A DNA stretch of 64,000 nt, taken from contig OV884059.1 in NCBI GenBank assembly GCA_930367215.1, positions 235,413,803 through 235,477,802 on the forward strand. Direction: 5' to 3'. This document shows positions 63,474 to 64,000 of this stretch, piece after piece. Below the pieces are notes generated by a model. That model was not told where the DNA came from. It saw only the letters and a program-made list of their open reading frames with translations, and did no database searches. Position 1 is the stretch's first letter. Every line of letters starts with the position of its first letter. The position numbers and the translations under genes were made by a program. The DNA comes from Pollenia angustigena (Eukaryota; Arthropoda; Insecta; Diptera; Polleniidae).

Positions 63474-64000
63474 GGTGATGTCATTGGAGACAAGTACTTA
63501 CCACCCTCGCTTACAAATAGGGAGTTAAATAAGTCATTACCACATTCGCTTACAAATAGGGACTTAAATAAGTTATTACTCCGATGTTACCAAAATTACA
63601 ACTAACATGTCATGACTTTAAAAAAAATTTTTTTTTATTATTTTTTTTAAATTATTTTTTTTCTATTTTTTCTTATTTTATTTTATACTTTACTTTATGT
63701 TTTTTTTTCTATTTTTTCTTATTTTATTTTACTTTGTTTTATTTTTTATTTTTTTTTCTGTCTCTGGCGGGATTCGATCGCGCAACCTCGGTGCTGATAG
63801 ACTAGCTCACTTCCAGCTAGTTTACCGGGGCAGTGTAGTTTTTGTATAAAAAAACTATGTTTTTTACTCAATTAAGAACGTAAATATGAGATTAAATTAT
63901 TGGAGGCAACTACTTACCACCCTCGCTTACAAATAGGGAGTTAAATAAGTCATTAGCACATTCGCTTACAAATAGGGAGTTAAATAAGTCATTACCACAT
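63474..64000 (+). repeat. 39 bp tandem motif in two blocks around a T-rich tract
   Basis: CGCTTACAAATAGGGAGTTA, then AATAAGTCATTACCACATT, is repeated with a 39 bp period at 63508 and 63547 and again at 63924 and 63963, the last running to the window edge. Between the blocks lie a T-rich low-complexity tract (63620-63757) and a tRNA-like SINE head. Confidence 0.65.
63764..63835 (-). repeat. tRNA-derived SINE-like head, copy 2
   Basis: On the minus strand it begins CTGCCCCGGTAAACTAGC, has an A-box-like AGCTGGAAGTGAGCTAG and a B-box-like GCGATCGAATCCCGCC. It is similar in order and sequence to 57482-57553 (shared GTGAGCTAGTCxATCAGC). The T-rich tract directly upstream on the plus strand corresponds to an A-rich stretch after the tRNA-like part on the minus strand. 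Confidence 0.5.

Noticed and set aside
63584..63805. Open frame in the T-rich tract near the right edge
   Set aside because: It is low-complexity Phe/Leu/Tyr translation of poly-T sequence.
1..64000. CRISPR arrays, bacterial operons, riboswitches
   Set aside because: The window is eukaryotic with spliced genes; the tandem repeats lack regular unique spacers.

Overview
The window looks like nuclear DNA from a higher fly (Schizophora, probably a calyptrate such as a blow fly or house fly relative). The reasons are the AT-rich composition, 65-80 bp introns with GTAAGT-like donors, three host genes that resemble their Drosophila counterparts, and a typical dipteran transposon load (Jockey-like and RNase H-bearing non-LTR elements, hAT, Harbinger, piggyBac, Tc1/mariner, Polinton). 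The species assignment is inference. Only three intact host genes were found: Ada3 (SAGA/ATAC histone acetyltransferase subunit, minus, 9066-10499), Rad17 (checkpoint clamp loader, plus, four exons, 17121-22721) and Usp30 (mitochondrial deubiquitinase, minus, six exons, 24033-25928). Rad17 and Usp30 are convergent neighbours. Their spliced lengths (530 and 511 codons) close exactly in frame.

Nearly everything else is nested mobile DNA. From left to right: the 3' end of an RNase H-bearing non-LTR element (1-1225); a decayed Jockey-like element (about 1245-5170) whose ORF2 carries two MITEs (a TTAA-flanked piggyBac-like one and one with a 34 bp TIR); a hAT with perfect 8 bp TSDs (5186-6469); fold-back MITEs; Ada3; a 3.3 kb hAT (10697-13990) starting 198 bp upstream of the Ada3 start codon; a Harbinger-like element with a MADF-like ORF (14860-15558); Rad17, whose third intron is swollen by a 2.5 kb hAT that itself hosts a long-TIR element; Usp30; a 6.2 kb element with about 0.5 kb inverted arms and a broken multi-copy zinc-finger protein gene (27293-33473) that contains two further hATs; and a decayed Tc1-like element (34067-35688).

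The centrepiece is a 12.4 kb Polinton/Maverick (38006-50441). It has two 450 bp terminal inverted repeats, a perfect 6 bp TSD (TTTAAG) and a recognisable gene set: protein-primed DNA polymerase B (spliced, one nonsense codon), integrase with chromodomain (intact), FtsK/HerA-type packaging ATPase (broken by two MITEs), double jelly-roll major capsid protein, penton-like minor capsid protein, a small basic capsid-associated protein, a truncated adenovirus-type protease and several small proteins. Replication and integration genes flank the packaging and virion block, as in other Polintons. This copy is recently dead: intact integrase, capsid and penton ORFs sit next to a nonsense codon in the polymerase, two insertions in the ATPase and a protease whose 3' end is replaced by the right terminal repeat. 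The Polinton may itself lie inside an older hAT (37688-53193).

The right third (50.4-64 kb) has no host gene that I can see. It holds a pogo-like MITE, an LTR-like stretch, a 560 bp tandem array (3.55 copies) with a tRNA B-box-like core, two tRNA-derived SINE-like heads, several fold-back MITEs and 39 bp tandem repeats at the right edge. Boundaries supported by a TIR plus a matching TSD are called with more confidence than those resting on an inverted repeat alone.
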